From: Mesonia profundi
GTDB lineage: Bacteria; Bacteroidota; Bacteroidia; Flavobacteriales; Flavobacteriaceae
Assembly (NCBI RefSeq): GCF_031085155.1
Contig: NZ_JAVHUL010000002.1
Span: 1 to 64,000 of the forward strand
Reading direction: 5' to 3'
DNA length: 64,000 nt
A model generated the notes under the pieces. That model was not told the DNA's origin. It did not search any database and saw nothing but the letters and a program-made list of their open reading frames with translations. A program made the position numbers and the translations under genes. This document shows positions 53,437 through 62,572 of the stretch, one piece after another (position 1 is the first letter of the stretch; each line of letters starts with the position of its first letter).

Positions 53437-54000
53437 ATGCTGAAAACATACCGAAATCATAGGATAAGCATTGTCGTGATCATCTTTACGACAATGCTTT
53501 TTTCTTGTCAAAACCGGCTTAATGAGGTTAGAAAATGGGATTTAGATGAGGGGAAGCCTCAAACTGCAGGGAAAGGAATTAACCTTTTTTATACCGATAG
53601 CGGAGCGGTAAAAGCTAATTTAAGAACTCCGTTGATGTATGATTTCACCCATTTAGAATTTGCTTACAGAGAGTTTCCAGACGGATTAGAATTAGATTTC
53701 TTTGACGATGAGAATAAAAAAAATACCATTATTGCAGACTACGGAATCATGTATGAAAAGACAGATTTGGTAGATTTACAAGGGAATGTGCTCATTACCA
53801 CAGCAGATAGTACCGTGCTTAACGCCAATCAATTATATTGGGATCAAAAAAGAGGTTGGGTGTTTTCTGATATTAATTACAATATCAAATTAAATAATGG
53901 AGCTTTAAATGAAGGAGAAGGTTTTGATGCTAACGAAAAATTCGATAAATTCATATCTCGATCCAATAAAGGAGTGCAAATTGTAGAAGAGACCGAATAA
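53437..54000 (+). CDS. lptC: LPS export protein LptC
   Basis: LptC links the LptBFG transporter to LptA in moving lipopolysaccharide to the outer membrane. The 187-residue protein has a lipobox-like LFSC at the N-terminus and a beta-jellyroll region (VKANLRTPLMYDFTHLEFAYREFPDGLELDFFD, ADSTVLNANQLYWD). This lipoprotein-like form occurs in Bacteroidetes. The gene order with TPR protein before and small membrane protein after supports the call. Confidence 0.87.
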   Translation: MLKTYRNHRISIVVIIFTTMLFSCQNRLNEVRKWDLDEGKPQTAGKGINLFYTDSGAVKANLRTPLMYDFTHLEFAYREFPDGLELDFFDDENKKNTIIADYGIMYEKTDLVDLQGNVLITTADSTVLNANQLYWDQKRGWVFSDINYNIKLNNGALNEGEGFDANEKFDKFISRSNKGVQIVEETE

Positions 54001-54001
54001 T

Positions 54002-54196
54002 ATGATGAAATTTTTTAAATACTTTGAGTACGCTTACCTAATTATAGCAGCGTTTTTTGCATTTGAATCCTATAGGATTTGGAGTAGCGACAGAGATAGG
54101 GCTTATATTTTTATCTTTTTTGTGGCTCTAGCTATTTTTATGTATTTTTTTAAAAGAAGATTTAGGAAAAAAATAGAGCAAAGCAATAAGCCATAA
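54002..54196 (+). CDS. Small membrane protein (64 aa)
   Basis: Two hydrophobic segments (about residues 9-24 and 34-51) and a basic C-terminal tail (KRRFRKKIEQSNKP). It is packed 1 bp after lptC and ends just before the CNNM gene, so it is in the same operon. Its function is unknown. Confidence 0.75.
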   Translation: MMKFFKYFEYAYLIIAAFFAFESYRIWSSDRDRAYIFIFFVALAIFMYFFKRRFRKKIEQSNKP

Positions 54197-55486
54197 ATGG
54201 AATTAAATATTTTAATCATTGTTCTTTCCCTAATATTCTCAGCGTTCTTCTCTGGTATGGAAATCGCTTATGTCTCTGCCAACAAAATTCATATAGAAAT
54301 AGAGAAAAAGCAAGGCAGTTTTCTTTCTAATATCTTGGCGCGACTCACAAGAAAACCATCCAAGTTTATTGCCACCATGCTGGTGGGGAATAATATAGCC
54401 TTGGTAATTTATGGTTTTTTTATGGGAGACCTGTTGGTAGATCTTCTCACCGCACAAGTTCCTTTAGAAAACGCTTTTCTTAATTATTGGTTAACCGACG
54501 GACTTATCGTTAGCCAAACCATCATTTCTACCTTGGTGATTTTATTTACTGCGGAATTTCTTCCTAAAGTATTTTTTCAAATCTACGCCAATAACTTACT
54601 GAAGTTTTTTGCGTTACCGGCCTATTTCTTTTACCTGATATTTTCTTTTATCTCTTCTTTTGTGATTTGGATTTCTGATTTGGTCTTAAAATCTTTCTTT
54701 AAAACCGATGGGGATGAAGTACAGCTCGCTTTTAGTAAAGTAGAGCTAGGAAACTACATCAATGAGCAGATGGACTCTGTGGAGGAAGATGATGAGATTG
54801 ATTCTGAAATTCAAATTTTTAAAAATGCCTTAGAATTTTCTGAAGTGAAGTCACGAGAAGTGATGATTCCCCGTACCGAGATAATTGCGGTAGATATTTC
54901 GGAATCGCCTAAAAATTTAATCAATATATTTACGGAAACAGGACTGAGTAAAATTTTGGTTTACAAAGAAACCAATGATGATATCGTAGGCTATATTCAT
55001 TCTTTTGATTTGTTTAAAAAGCCTAAAGACATCAAAACGATTATGATGCCGGTGCTTTATGTGCCAGAAACCATGTTGGTAAAAGACGTATTAAATATTC
55101 TTATCAGGAAACGTAAAAGTATTGCAGTGGTGATTGATGAGTATGGAGGAACCAGCGGAATTATGACGGTAGAAGATATTGTAGAGGAGCTTTTTGGTGA
55201 AATTGAAGACGAACATGATGCCGTGGTCTTAATTGAAGAAGATTTAGGAGAAGGCGTTTATAAGTTTTCAGCTAGGATGGAAATCGATTATATTAATGAA
55301 ACCTACAAGCTCAATCTTCCCGAAGGAGAAAATTACGAAACGCTAGGCGGCCTCATCGTACACCATACAGAGGAAATTCCAGAAAAAAACGGGCAAGTAG
55401 TGATCGATGGATTTAAGGTATTAATCTTAGAAGTTTCCAATACAAAAATAGAATTAGTACAAATTCAAGCGATAGAAGAAGACTGA
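54197..55486 (+). CDS. CNNM/CBS/CorC-domain membrane protein
   Basis: A 429-residue inner-membrane protein of the hemolysin-related UPF0053 family. It has a CNNM domain (about residues 1-185, four hydrophobic segments), two CBS domains (about 205-335) and a CorC_HlyC domain (about 345-425). Homologues are linked to magnesium or cobalt efflux; flavobacterial GldE has the same architecture, but no gldD is nearby. The spacing to the small membrane gene is zero. Confidence 0.9.
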   Translation: MELNILIIVLSLIFSAFFSGMEIAYVSANKIHIEIEKKQGSFLSNILARLTRKPSKFIATMLVGNNIALVIYGFFMGDLLVDLLTAQVPLENAFLNYWLTDGLIVSQTIISTLVILFTAEFLPKVFFQIYANNLLKFFALPAYFFYLIFSFISSFVIWISDLVLKSFFKTDGDEVQLAFSKVELGNYINEQMDSVEEDDEIDSEIQIFKNALEFSEVKSREVMIPRTEIIAVDISESPKNLINIFTETGLSKILVYKETNDDIVGYIHSFDLFKKPKDIKTIMMPVLYVPETMLVKDVLNILIRKRKSIAVVIDEYGGTSGIMTVEDIVEELFGEIEDEHDAVVLIEEDLGEGVYKFSARMEIDYINETYKLNLPEGENYETLGGLIVHHTEEIPEKNGQVVIDGFKVLILEVSNTKIELVQIQAIEED

Positions 55487-55583
55487 TTTAAAGATTCTTT
55501 AACATTTTCAGTAATATCTGTTTTAAAGTTTCGGTAATTATCTTATTTTCGCCCACTATTATTTAGACAAATCAATATTCAAA

Positions 55584-57695
55584 ATGGCAGTATTAAATAA
55601 AATAAGACAACGTTCGGTTTTTTTGATCGTAATCATTGCATTGGCATTGTTTTCATTTGTATTAGCAGATGTAATTAGAAACAGTGGATTTTCAAAAAAT
55701 CAAAGCACTATTGGTGTAGTGAACGGCAATGAAATTTCTAGAGAAGATTTTGCTAGACAAGTGGAAGCTGTTCAGCGTAATGCTCAAGGAAATGTAACTA
55801 CCGCGCAAGCTGTAAATAGAGTGTGGGACAATAAATTGAGAGAAACTATTCTGGATGAGCAGTTAGAAGAACTGGAGATTGAAGTGGGTCAAGGGCAAAT
55901 CAATAATGTATTAAAGCAACAGTTCGCAGGTAATCAAAACTTCACTAACGAAGCAGGAATGTTTGATTTTGGTGTGATGAGAGAATATGTCGCTAATCTT
56001 AAGGCTACTTCGCCAGAAGCTTACCAACAATGGCTTGCCGTAGAAGAAAGTGCTGCAAAACAAGCTAAAGCTGGTATTTACTACAATATGGTGAGAGCTG
56101 GAGTAGGAGCAACTTTGATAGAAGGAGAACAGGCTTACAAAATGGAAAACGATAACATCGATTTGAACTTTGTGAAAATTCCTTACGAAAGCGTTGGAGA
56201 GGTAGAGGTTTCTAAAGATGAAATCAAAAGCTACTTAAAAGATCATAAAGATAAATACGAAGTAGATGCTTCAAGAGATATTCAGTATGTGTTTTTTGAA
56301 GAAAAAGCATCAACTTCAGATGACGCTGATACAAAAGCAGGATTAGAAAAATTAATGAAAGATCGTGAAGAGTACAATGAAGTTTCTCAAGCGAACGAAA
56401 AATTAGACGGTTTTTCTAAGACTAGCAATAATGAGGAATTTGTAAATGAATTTTCAGACCTTCCTTATGAAGAACGTTTTACGTTTAAAGATGAGTTAAA
56501 GGGAGAAAATGCAGACCAAATCTTTAATTTATCAGAAGGACAAACTTTCGGGCCTTACAAAGAAGGAGGTTTCTGGAAAGTAACGAAAGTAACTGGAGTG
56601 AAGCAAATGACAGATTCTATTAAGGCAAATCACATTTTGATTGCTCATAAAGATAGTCCTGTAGGAAGTGAGTTAGATAGAACAAAAGAAGAAGCTAAGA
56701 AATTAGCGGATAGTATTTTAACGCAAGTAAAGTCAAATGACTCTTTATTTGCTTCCTTAGCGAAAGACTATTCTGCTGATACTACTTCTAAAGATAAAGG
56801 AGGAGATTTAGGATGGGTAGATTATAGAAATACTACATCTTCCCCATTTATTGATTATATTTTTGATGCAAATTCAGGGAAATACGGAATGGTAGATACC
56901 GAGTATGGCTACCACGTCGTATTTATTGAAGAAGTAAAGTCTCCTAAGAAAGCCGTAAAAATGGTAAGTTTAGGGAAAGAAATTGAGCCTTCAGAAAAAA
57001 CTACAAACGACTTATTTGCTACGACTACAAAATTTGAAATCGCCGCAGGTAAAAAAGATTTTGATGAGGTAGCTAAAGAAAGCGGTTACGAAGTAAGACC
57101 TGTAAAAGGTATTAAAGCGATGGAAGAAGCTTTAAGAGGTATTGGAAATCAAAGAAGAATTGTGCAATGGGCTTTTAAAGAAGAAACTTCTACAGGAGAC
57201 ATTAGCAGATTTGACTTAAATAATGGATATGTAGTAGCTCAATTAACGGCTAAAAATAAAAAAGGATTAATGAGTGTAGAAGAAGCTTCTCCTCAAGTTA
57301 CGCCTTTAATTAGAAAAGAGAAGCAAGCCAAAATGATTAAAGATAAAATATCGGGAAGTACACTTTCAGAGATTGCATCGAGTCAAAATGCTTCTGTAGA
57401 GAATGCCTCTTCCGTTAATTTAGGAAGTCCAGTTTTACCAGGAGCAACCTCAGAGCCTAAAGTTGTAGGAGCTGCATTTTTCTTAGAAAAAGGAAAAGTA
57501 AGTAGGCCTATTGCTGGAGAAAAAGGAGTGTATGTGGTAGAAGTCACCAATAGAACAGAAGCTGCGCCGCTTAACTCTTACCGTATGATTGCTGCTAGAA
57601 AAACAAAAGAACGTTCTGCACAAGCTACCTCTAGATTGGTAGAAGCTTTAAAAAGCAGTGCAGAGGTTGAAGATAATAGAGCTGCTTTTTATTAA
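55584..57695 (+). CDS. SurA/PpiD-like peptidylprolyl isomerase
   Basis: A 703-residue periplasmic folding factor anchored by an N-terminal helix (about residues 12-30). SurA_N-like domains (about 38-220) and a PPIC rotamase domain (about 340-450, with KANHILIAHKDS, DKGGDLGWVD and YGYHVVFIEE) follow. A second degenerate rotamase-like region lies to about residue 690. It probably helps fold outer-membrane proteins, fitting the genes upstream. TTATTTTCG upstream resembles a -7 box. A terminator follows the stop. Confidence 0.9.
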   Translation: MAVLNKIRQRSVFLIVIIALALFSFVLADVIRNSGFSKNQSTIGVVNGNEISREDFARQVEAVQRNAQGNVTTAQAVNRVWDNKLRETILDEQLEELEIEVGQGQINNVLKQQFAGNQNFTNEAGMFDFGVMREYVANLKATSPEAYQQWLAVEESAAKQAKAGIYYNMVRAGVGATLIEGEQAYKMENDNIDLNFVKIPYESVGEVEVSKDEIKSYLKDHKDKYEVDASRDIQYVFFEEKASTSDDADTKAGLEKLMKDREEYNEVSQANEKLDGFSKTSNNEEFVNEFSDLPYEERFTFKDELKGENADQIFNLSEGQTFGPYKEGGFWKVTKVTGVKQMTDSIKANHILIAHKDSPVGSELDRTKEEAKKLADSILTQVKSNDSLFASLAKDYSADTTSKDKGGDLGWVDYRNTTSSPFIDYIFDANSGKYGMVDTEYGYHVVFIEEVKSPKKAVKMVSLGKEIEPSEKTTNDLFATTTKFEIAAGKKDFDEVAKESGYEVRPVKGIKAMEEALRGIGNQRRIVQWAFKEETSTGDISRFDLNNGYVVAQLTAKNKKGLMSVEEASPQVTPLIRKEKQAKMIKDKISGSTLSEIASSQNASVENASSVNLGSPVLPGATSEPKVVGAAFFLEKGKVSRPIAGEKGVYVVEVTNRTEAAPLNSYRMIAARKTKERSAQATSRLVEALKSSAEVEDNRAAFY

Positions 57696-57717
57696 ATCTT
57701 AAAAAGACTCTCTAAAC

Positions 57718-57749
57718 AATAAAGACCGCTATTTTAGCGGTCTTTATTG
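57718..57749 (+). terminator. Terminator after the PpiD-like gene
   Basis: AATAAAGACCGCTA pairs with TAGCGGTCTTTATT around TTT; the T-run follows. Confidence 0.9.
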
Positions 57750-57776
57750 TTTTACTGTAGGTATAGAAATATTCTT

Positions 57777-57842
57777 AACCTGAATTCGACCTAAGAAAAT
57801 CGAACTGACAGTATTTGAACTTTATTAGGTCGAACTCAGGTT
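57777..57842. repeat. Large inverted repeat after the GHMP kinase gene
   Basis: AACCTGAATTCGACCTAA (57777-57794) and TTAGGTCGAACTCAGGTT (57825-57842) pair at 17 of 18 positions around a 30-base spacer. It begins right after the GHMP kinase stop on the minus strand. Confidence 0.8.
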
Positions 57843-57843
57843 C

Positions 57844-58791
57844 TTAGTACTTGCGTTTGGAGGAAAATATCATTTCGGAAAAAGGAATGACGGTAGTATA
57901 ACCTAAGTCTTTAAAATAAGACATCATTTCTTGCGTTCCTGTGGCTAAAACGAAATCTCCTCCCCAACCGCCTAGGCTTTTAATACTGTCCTTATAATCG
58001 CTAAATAGCTGCTTTTTGATGCTGGGAGTTTGTAAAACTTTAGAAAGAACCTCTTCGTGTCTATTGATTTGTGTTTCAAATTCAGATAAACTGAGGTTCG
58101 GCTTTAATAAAGAAGTTGTAATCTGATTTATTTCTGCTATGGAAGATGCTTTTTTTATCGCTTCCAAAGAACGATAATGCCGAATCGCTTCTCGGCTATT
58201 TTTCTTCTGATTTAAATAAACAAAAAACAATTGATCGCTGAAGTTAGGCTGAAAATTCACCGGAGCTATTTTTGGGTCTAGCTTGTTTCTTTCATAAATA
58301 ATAGGAGTGTCAAATTCCGCGCAAGCGATATCATAACCGCTACCGCCAAAAGTTTTTTCTAGCAATTGGTACGGATTGATTTGCGCCCACTGAGATAAAT
58401 TCTGAATTAAAGTAGAAGAGGAACCCAGTCCCCAATTTCTTGGAAACTCCAAAAAAGAATTGATTTCATAACCTTGTTGAAAATCTAAATGGAAAGAAAG
58501 CGTAGCCACTTCTTGTAAAATTTCAGCCAGATTTTTTACAACTTCTTCATTCGTATTATTTTTCTCCTCAAGTTGGTAGCCAATTTTTTCTTCAGTAAAA
58601 ACAAATTCCTGCGAAAACCATAAACTGCCATCAGCTAAAAAGCTGCTCCATTTAATTACGGGATCTCCAATTTCTTTTACCGTCATTTTTTGACCAAATT
58701 TCGTGGGTATCGCTAAAGCTTTGGCTCCATCGAGCACCACATATTCTGCGGTGAGTAATAATTTTCCGTGAGCGTAATAGTTTTTAGGCAT
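57844..58791 (-). CDS. GHMP kinase (GYDIA type, mevalonate pathway)
   Basis: A 315-residue GHMP kinase probably acting on mevalonate or a phosphorylated mevalonate. It begins HGKLLLTAEYVVLDGAKALA, has the glycine/serine nucleotide loop GLGSSSTLI near residue 118 and the GYDIA element GGSGYDIACAEFD, from which the subfamily is named. The C-terminal GGWGGDF matches the GHMP C-domain. It overlaps HMG-CoA reductase by 8 bp, linking it to isoprenoid synthesis. Which kinase step it performs is not settled by sequence. Confidence 0.85.
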   Translation of the reverse strand: MPKNYYAHGKLLLTAEYVVLDGAKALAIPTKFGQKMTVKEIGDPVIKWSSFLADGSLWFSQEFVFTEEKIGYQLEEKNNTNEEVVKNLAEILQEVATLSFHLDFQQGYEINSFLEFPRNWGLGSSSTLIQNLSQWAQINPYQLLEKTFGGSGYDIACAEFDTPIIYERNKLDPKIAPVNFQPNFSDQLFFVYLNQKKNSREAIRHYRSLEAIKKASSIAEINQITTSLLKPNLSLSEFETQINRHEEVLSKVLQTPSIKKQLFSDYKDSIKSLGGWGGDFVLATGTQEMMSYFKDLGYTTVIPFSEMIFSSKRKY

Positions 58792-60097
58792 TTCTCAATT
58801 GTTCTAGAACTTCTACTACAGCGCTATGGGTTACGGTATGTGTTTTAAAATGTGCTTTCACCGTTTCTTTCTCGCTGGGGGTGGCCTTAAATTGATTGAG
58901 GATATTCATGAGGTGCATTTTCATATGGCCTTCTTGAATTCCTGTGGTGACCAAAGATTTTATAGCGGCAAAATTTTGCGCCAATCCCGCTACAGCCACA
59001 ATTTTCATCAAGTCTTTTGCAGTAGGATTTCCTAACATTTCCATCGCCAATTTTACTAAGGGATGTAAGTTCGTAAGTCCGCCAACGGTTCCTAATGCTA
59101 GGGGAACTTCGATAGAAAACGTAAACTGACCGTCTTCCACTTTAGCTGAAGTCAGGCTACTGTATTGTCCGTTTCTCGCGGCATAGGCGTGTATTCCAGC
59201 TTCCACGGCTCTAAAATCGTTTCCGGTGGCCAAAACCACCGCATCGATGCCGTTCATAATTCCTTTATTGTGCGTCACGGCTCGGTAAGGTTCTACTTTG
59301 GCGATATTCACAGCTTCCACAAACTTGTGGGCAAAATGTTCGGCTTCCGCAGTATTGGGAAGCAAATCTTTTACGGGGCAAGATACTTCCGCTTTAGCGA
59401 GGCAATTAGGAACATAATTAGAAAGTATGCTCATAATCACTTCTAGCGGTTGATGTGTTTCGGAAAAATTAAAATAAGTTGCAGCTTCTTGTTTTAAGCC
59501 TAGAGCGATTTCTTCTAAGCAAGAGTTGATAAAATTGGCGCCCATCGCGTCTAAGGTTTCAAATTCTACGTGAATTTGATAATAGTTCGCTAAAGCGGAA
59601 GTCTTATCTCGAAGTTCTAGACTTAAAATTCCGCCGCCTCTTTTTTCCATATTTTTGGTAAGCGGTTGAAGGCGTTCTAAGAGCAAAGTCTTCGTTTTAC
59701 GGAAGAATTCCTCTAATTTAGAAAAGCCTTCGGTAAATAAAAAGTGTACTTGACCTACTTTTCTGGTATCAATCACTTCGGCTTTAAAACCACCTTTGTC
59801 TCCCCAAAATTTTGCAGCATTACTCGCCGCAGCAATTACCGAACTTTCTTCGATTGCCATAGGAATGACATAAATTTCTCCGTTAATATTAAAGTTGGGA
59901 GCTATCCCAAAAGGCAAGTAGTAGTTAGAAATGGTATTTTCTGTAAACTCATCGTGGAGTTTTTGTAGCTTCTCGTCGGGATTCCAATAGTTTTGTAATA
60001 ACTGGGCTGCTTCCTCCCTGTTTTGAAAATAGTTTTGGGTAAGCCAAGCTATTTTTTCATCTTTATTGAGTTTAGAAAATCCTAAAATTTGCTTCAT
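58784..60097 (-). CDS. Class II hydroxymethylglutaryl-CoA reductase
   Basis: A 437-residue enzyme that interconverts HMG-CoA and mevalonate. ESSVIAAASNAAKFW, the GIMNGIDAVVLATGNDFRAVEAG block, and the class II GIQEGHMKMHL with its catalytic histidine are present. Class II enzymes serve synthesis in some bacteria and degradation in others; the coupled GHMP kinase favours synthesis of isoprenoids. ATG 60097 is preferred to the upstream 60118 start for lack of family-like sequence before it. Confidence 0.93.
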   Translation of the reverse strand: MKQILGFSKLNKDEKIAWLTQNYFQNREEAAQLLQNYWNPDEKLQKLHDEFTENTISNYYLPFGIAPNFNINGEIYVIPMAIEESSVIAAASNAAKFWGDKGGFKAEVIDTRKVGQVHFLFTEGFSKLEEFFRKTKTLLLERLQPLTKNMEKRGGGILSLELRDKTSALANYYQIHVEFETLDAMGANFINSCLEEIALGLKQEAATYFNFSETHQPLEVIMSILSNYVPNCLAKAEVSCPVKDLLPNTAEAEHFAHKFVEAVNIAKVEPYRAVTHNKGIMNGIDAVVLATGNDFRAVEAGIHAYAARNGQYSSLTSAKVEDGQFTFSIEVPLALGTVGGLTNLHPLVKLAMEMLGNPTAKDLMKIVAVAGLAQNFAAIKSLVTTGIQEGHMKMHLMNILNQFKATPSEKETVKAHFKTHTVTHSAVVEVLEQLRNA

Positions 60098-60371
60098 GGG
60101 TTGTAATATCAACCGCAAATATACGATACTGATTTTTTAATCTGTCACTGCTTCTGTAATTCCGTAAAGTAAGAGTAGAAATTAGGATTTAGATGAAGGT
60201 ATAATCAAAATAAGGAGTCATAAAAATCCCACCCGATTCCATGAGGCTTTTGTTTCGGTAACTTTGAGTGGTGAGATATTAACTTGTTCTTAGTATTTAA
60301 CACTAAAGAGACCCTGTTTTTAAGGATTTTTTAGTAAACTTGAAACTCTAAAAATTCGATTTCCGAAACCT

Positions 60372-62549
60372 ATGAAAATTTTCAAATTTGCCTTGGTAGT
60401 TTTTCTAACTACTACTAGTATATTAAGCGCTCAAGACAAGCAAGTTACCTTAGATGAAATATGGGGCGGAGCCTTCCGTCAAGAGTACTTACAAGCCTTA
60501 CGTTCTTTAAATAACGGAGAGGAATATGTGGTGCAAGATTACGATCGCAGCGCAAAAACGATGAACGTTGATGTTTACAGTTATAAGACTGGAAAAAAAA
60601 CCAGAACTTTAATTTCTTCTTCCGCGATTGGTGGATTAGACATTTTTCAAACCTATTCTTTAAATGATACTGAAGAAAAAGCAATTTTAGGAACCAATAT
60701 CGAGGGTATTTTTAGAAGATCTACCAAAGGTATTTTCTATGTGTATGATTTAGGTTCTAAAAAACTGGTTCAGATTTCTGAAGATAAAATACAAGAACCT
60801 ACACTTTCTCCAAATGGGAACCAAGTAGCTTATGTATTTGAAAATAATATCTACACGAAAGATTTAGCATCAGGAAAAGTTACCCAAGTAACCAAGGATG
60901 GTGTCGATAATGAAATAATTAATGGGGTAACCGATTGGGTGTATGAAGAGGAATTTATGTTTGTGCAGGCATACCAATGGAATAAAGACGGAAGCAAAAT
61001 TGCTTTCTTAAGATTTGATGAAACGCAGGTGCCAGAATTTTCTATGGATTTGTATGGAACCTACGGAAAGCAGCTTTACCCAACTCAAGAAGTGTTTAAG
61101 TATCCTAAAGCAGGAGAAAATAACTCGGATGTGAGTTTGCATATGTATGATGTGAAATCAGGAAAGACTTCTGCAGTAGATTTAAAGAAAGAATATGAGT
61201 ATTTACCAAGAATCAAATGGAGCAATGATGCAAATATTCTAACGGTTCAGGCGATGAATAGACATCAAAACAATTTAGATCTTATTGCCGTAAATGCTAC
61301 GAATAATGAAGCTAGTGTGATTTTAAACGAGCAAGACGACGCGTATATTGATGTGACCGATAATCTTACTTTCTTAAATGACAATAGCTTTATTTGGACG
61401 AGCGAGAAAAATGGATGGAACCATATTTACCATTACAATAAAAACGGAAAGTTAATCGACCAAGTAACCGATGGGAAATGGGAAGTAACCGATTATTATG
61501 GTTTTGATCCCAAAACGGGAAGAATCTACTTTCAAAGTACAGAAAACGGAAGTATTAATAGAGACGTATTCTCTATTCGTTCTAACGGAAAAAATAAAGT
61601 GCAGTTAACGCAAAAAAGAGGAACCAATAGCGCCGATTTTAGTACAGACTTCACTTACTTTATCAATACGTATAGTAGCGCAACGACGCCTAGTGAGTTT
61701 ACGTTGCATCAAGCTAAAAACGGAAAAAAGCTAAGAGATATCAAAGACAACAAGCAGTTGTTAGAACAATTAGAACCTTATAATTTTTCTGAAAAGGAAT
61801 TTTCTACCATTTCCGTTAACGGAAATGATTTGAATATGTGGATGATCAAACCTTCTAATTTTGATCCTAATAAAGAGTATCCTTTATTTATGTATCAATA
61901 TTCTGGACCAGGTTCACAATCGGTTTCCAATACATTTTCTGGAAGCAACGATTACTGGTACCAACTCTTAGCAGATGAAGGGTATATCATTGCTTGTGTT
62001 GATGGTAGAGGAACTGGATTTAAAGGTGCCGAGTTTAAGAAAGTAACTCAAAACGAATTAGGAAAATACGAAGTAGAAGATCAAATTGATGCTGCAAAAC
62101 TTTTGGGAGATAGAGACTATGTAAATGCTGATAGAATTGGTATTTGGGGATGGAGTTATGGAGGTTTTATGTCTTCTAATGCGCTTTTAAAAGGAAACGA
62201 TACCTTTAAAATGGCGATTGCAGTGGCTCCGGTAACCAGCTGGCGTTTTTACGATAGTATTTATACAGAGCGTTATATGACAACGCCTCAAGAAAACGCT
62301 TCGGGATATGATGAAAACTCTCCTATTAACCACGTAGATAAACTTAAAGGAGCTTACCTTTTAGTTCACGGCGGAGGAGATGATAATGTACACGTACAAA
62401 ATTCAATGCAAATGATAGAAGCCTTGGTTCAAGCTAACAAACAGTTTGATTGGGCGATTTATCCAGATAAAGATCACGGTATCTATGGCGGAAATACAAG
62501 GCTTCACTTGTATACCAAAATGACCAATTTTATTAAAGAAAATTTATAA
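60372..62549 (+). CDS. Dipeptidyl peptidase IV (S9 family)
   Basis: A 725-residue exported serine peptidase that removes X-Pro or X-Ala dipeptides. A signal peptide ends near LSAQ. An eight-bladed propeller (about residues 60-460) has the DWVYEEEF substrate-binding glutamates. The hydrolase domain carries GWSYGG with the nucleophile, with the aspartate in GGGDDNVH and the histidine in DKDHGIYGG. A POT-type transporter starts 23 bp later, so released dipeptides could be imported directly. Confidence 0.95.
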   Translation: MKIFKFALVVFLTTTSILSAQDKQVTLDEIWGGAFRQEYLQALRSLNNGEEYVVQDYDRSAKTMNVDVYSYKTGKKTRTLISSSAIGGLDIFQTYSLNDTEEKAILGTNIEGIFRRSTKGIFYVYDLGSKKLVQISEDKIQEPTLSPNGNQVAYVFENNIYTKDLASGKVTQVTKDGVDNEIINGVTDWVYEEEFMFVQAYQWNKDGSKIAFLRFDETQVPEFSMDLYGTYGKQLYPTQEVFKYPKAGENNSDVSLHMYDVKSGKTSAVDLKKEYEYLPRIKWSNDANILTVQAMNRHQNNLDLIAVNATNNEASVILNEQDDAYIDVTDNLTFLNDNSFIWTSEKNGWNHIYHYNKNGKLIDQVTDGKWEVTDYYGFDPKTGRIYFQSTENGSINRDVFSIRSNGKNKVQLTQKRGTNSADFSTDFTYFINTYSSATTPSEFTLHQAKNGKKLRDIKDNKQLLEQLEPYNFSEKEFSTISVNGNDLNMWMIKPSNFDPNKEYPLFMYQYSGPGSQSVSNTFSGSNDYWYQLLADEGYIIACVDGRGTGFKGAEFKKVTQNELGKYEVEDQIDAAKLLGDRDYVNADRIGIWGWSYGGFMSSNALLKGNDTFKMAIAVAPVTSWRFYDSIYTERYMTTPQENASGYDENSPINHVDKLKGAYLLVHGGGDDNVHVQNSMQMIEALVQANKQFDWAIYPDKDHGIYGGNTRLHLYTKMTNFIKENL

Positions 62550-62572
62550 ATAAGTATAACAATCCCTAATAT

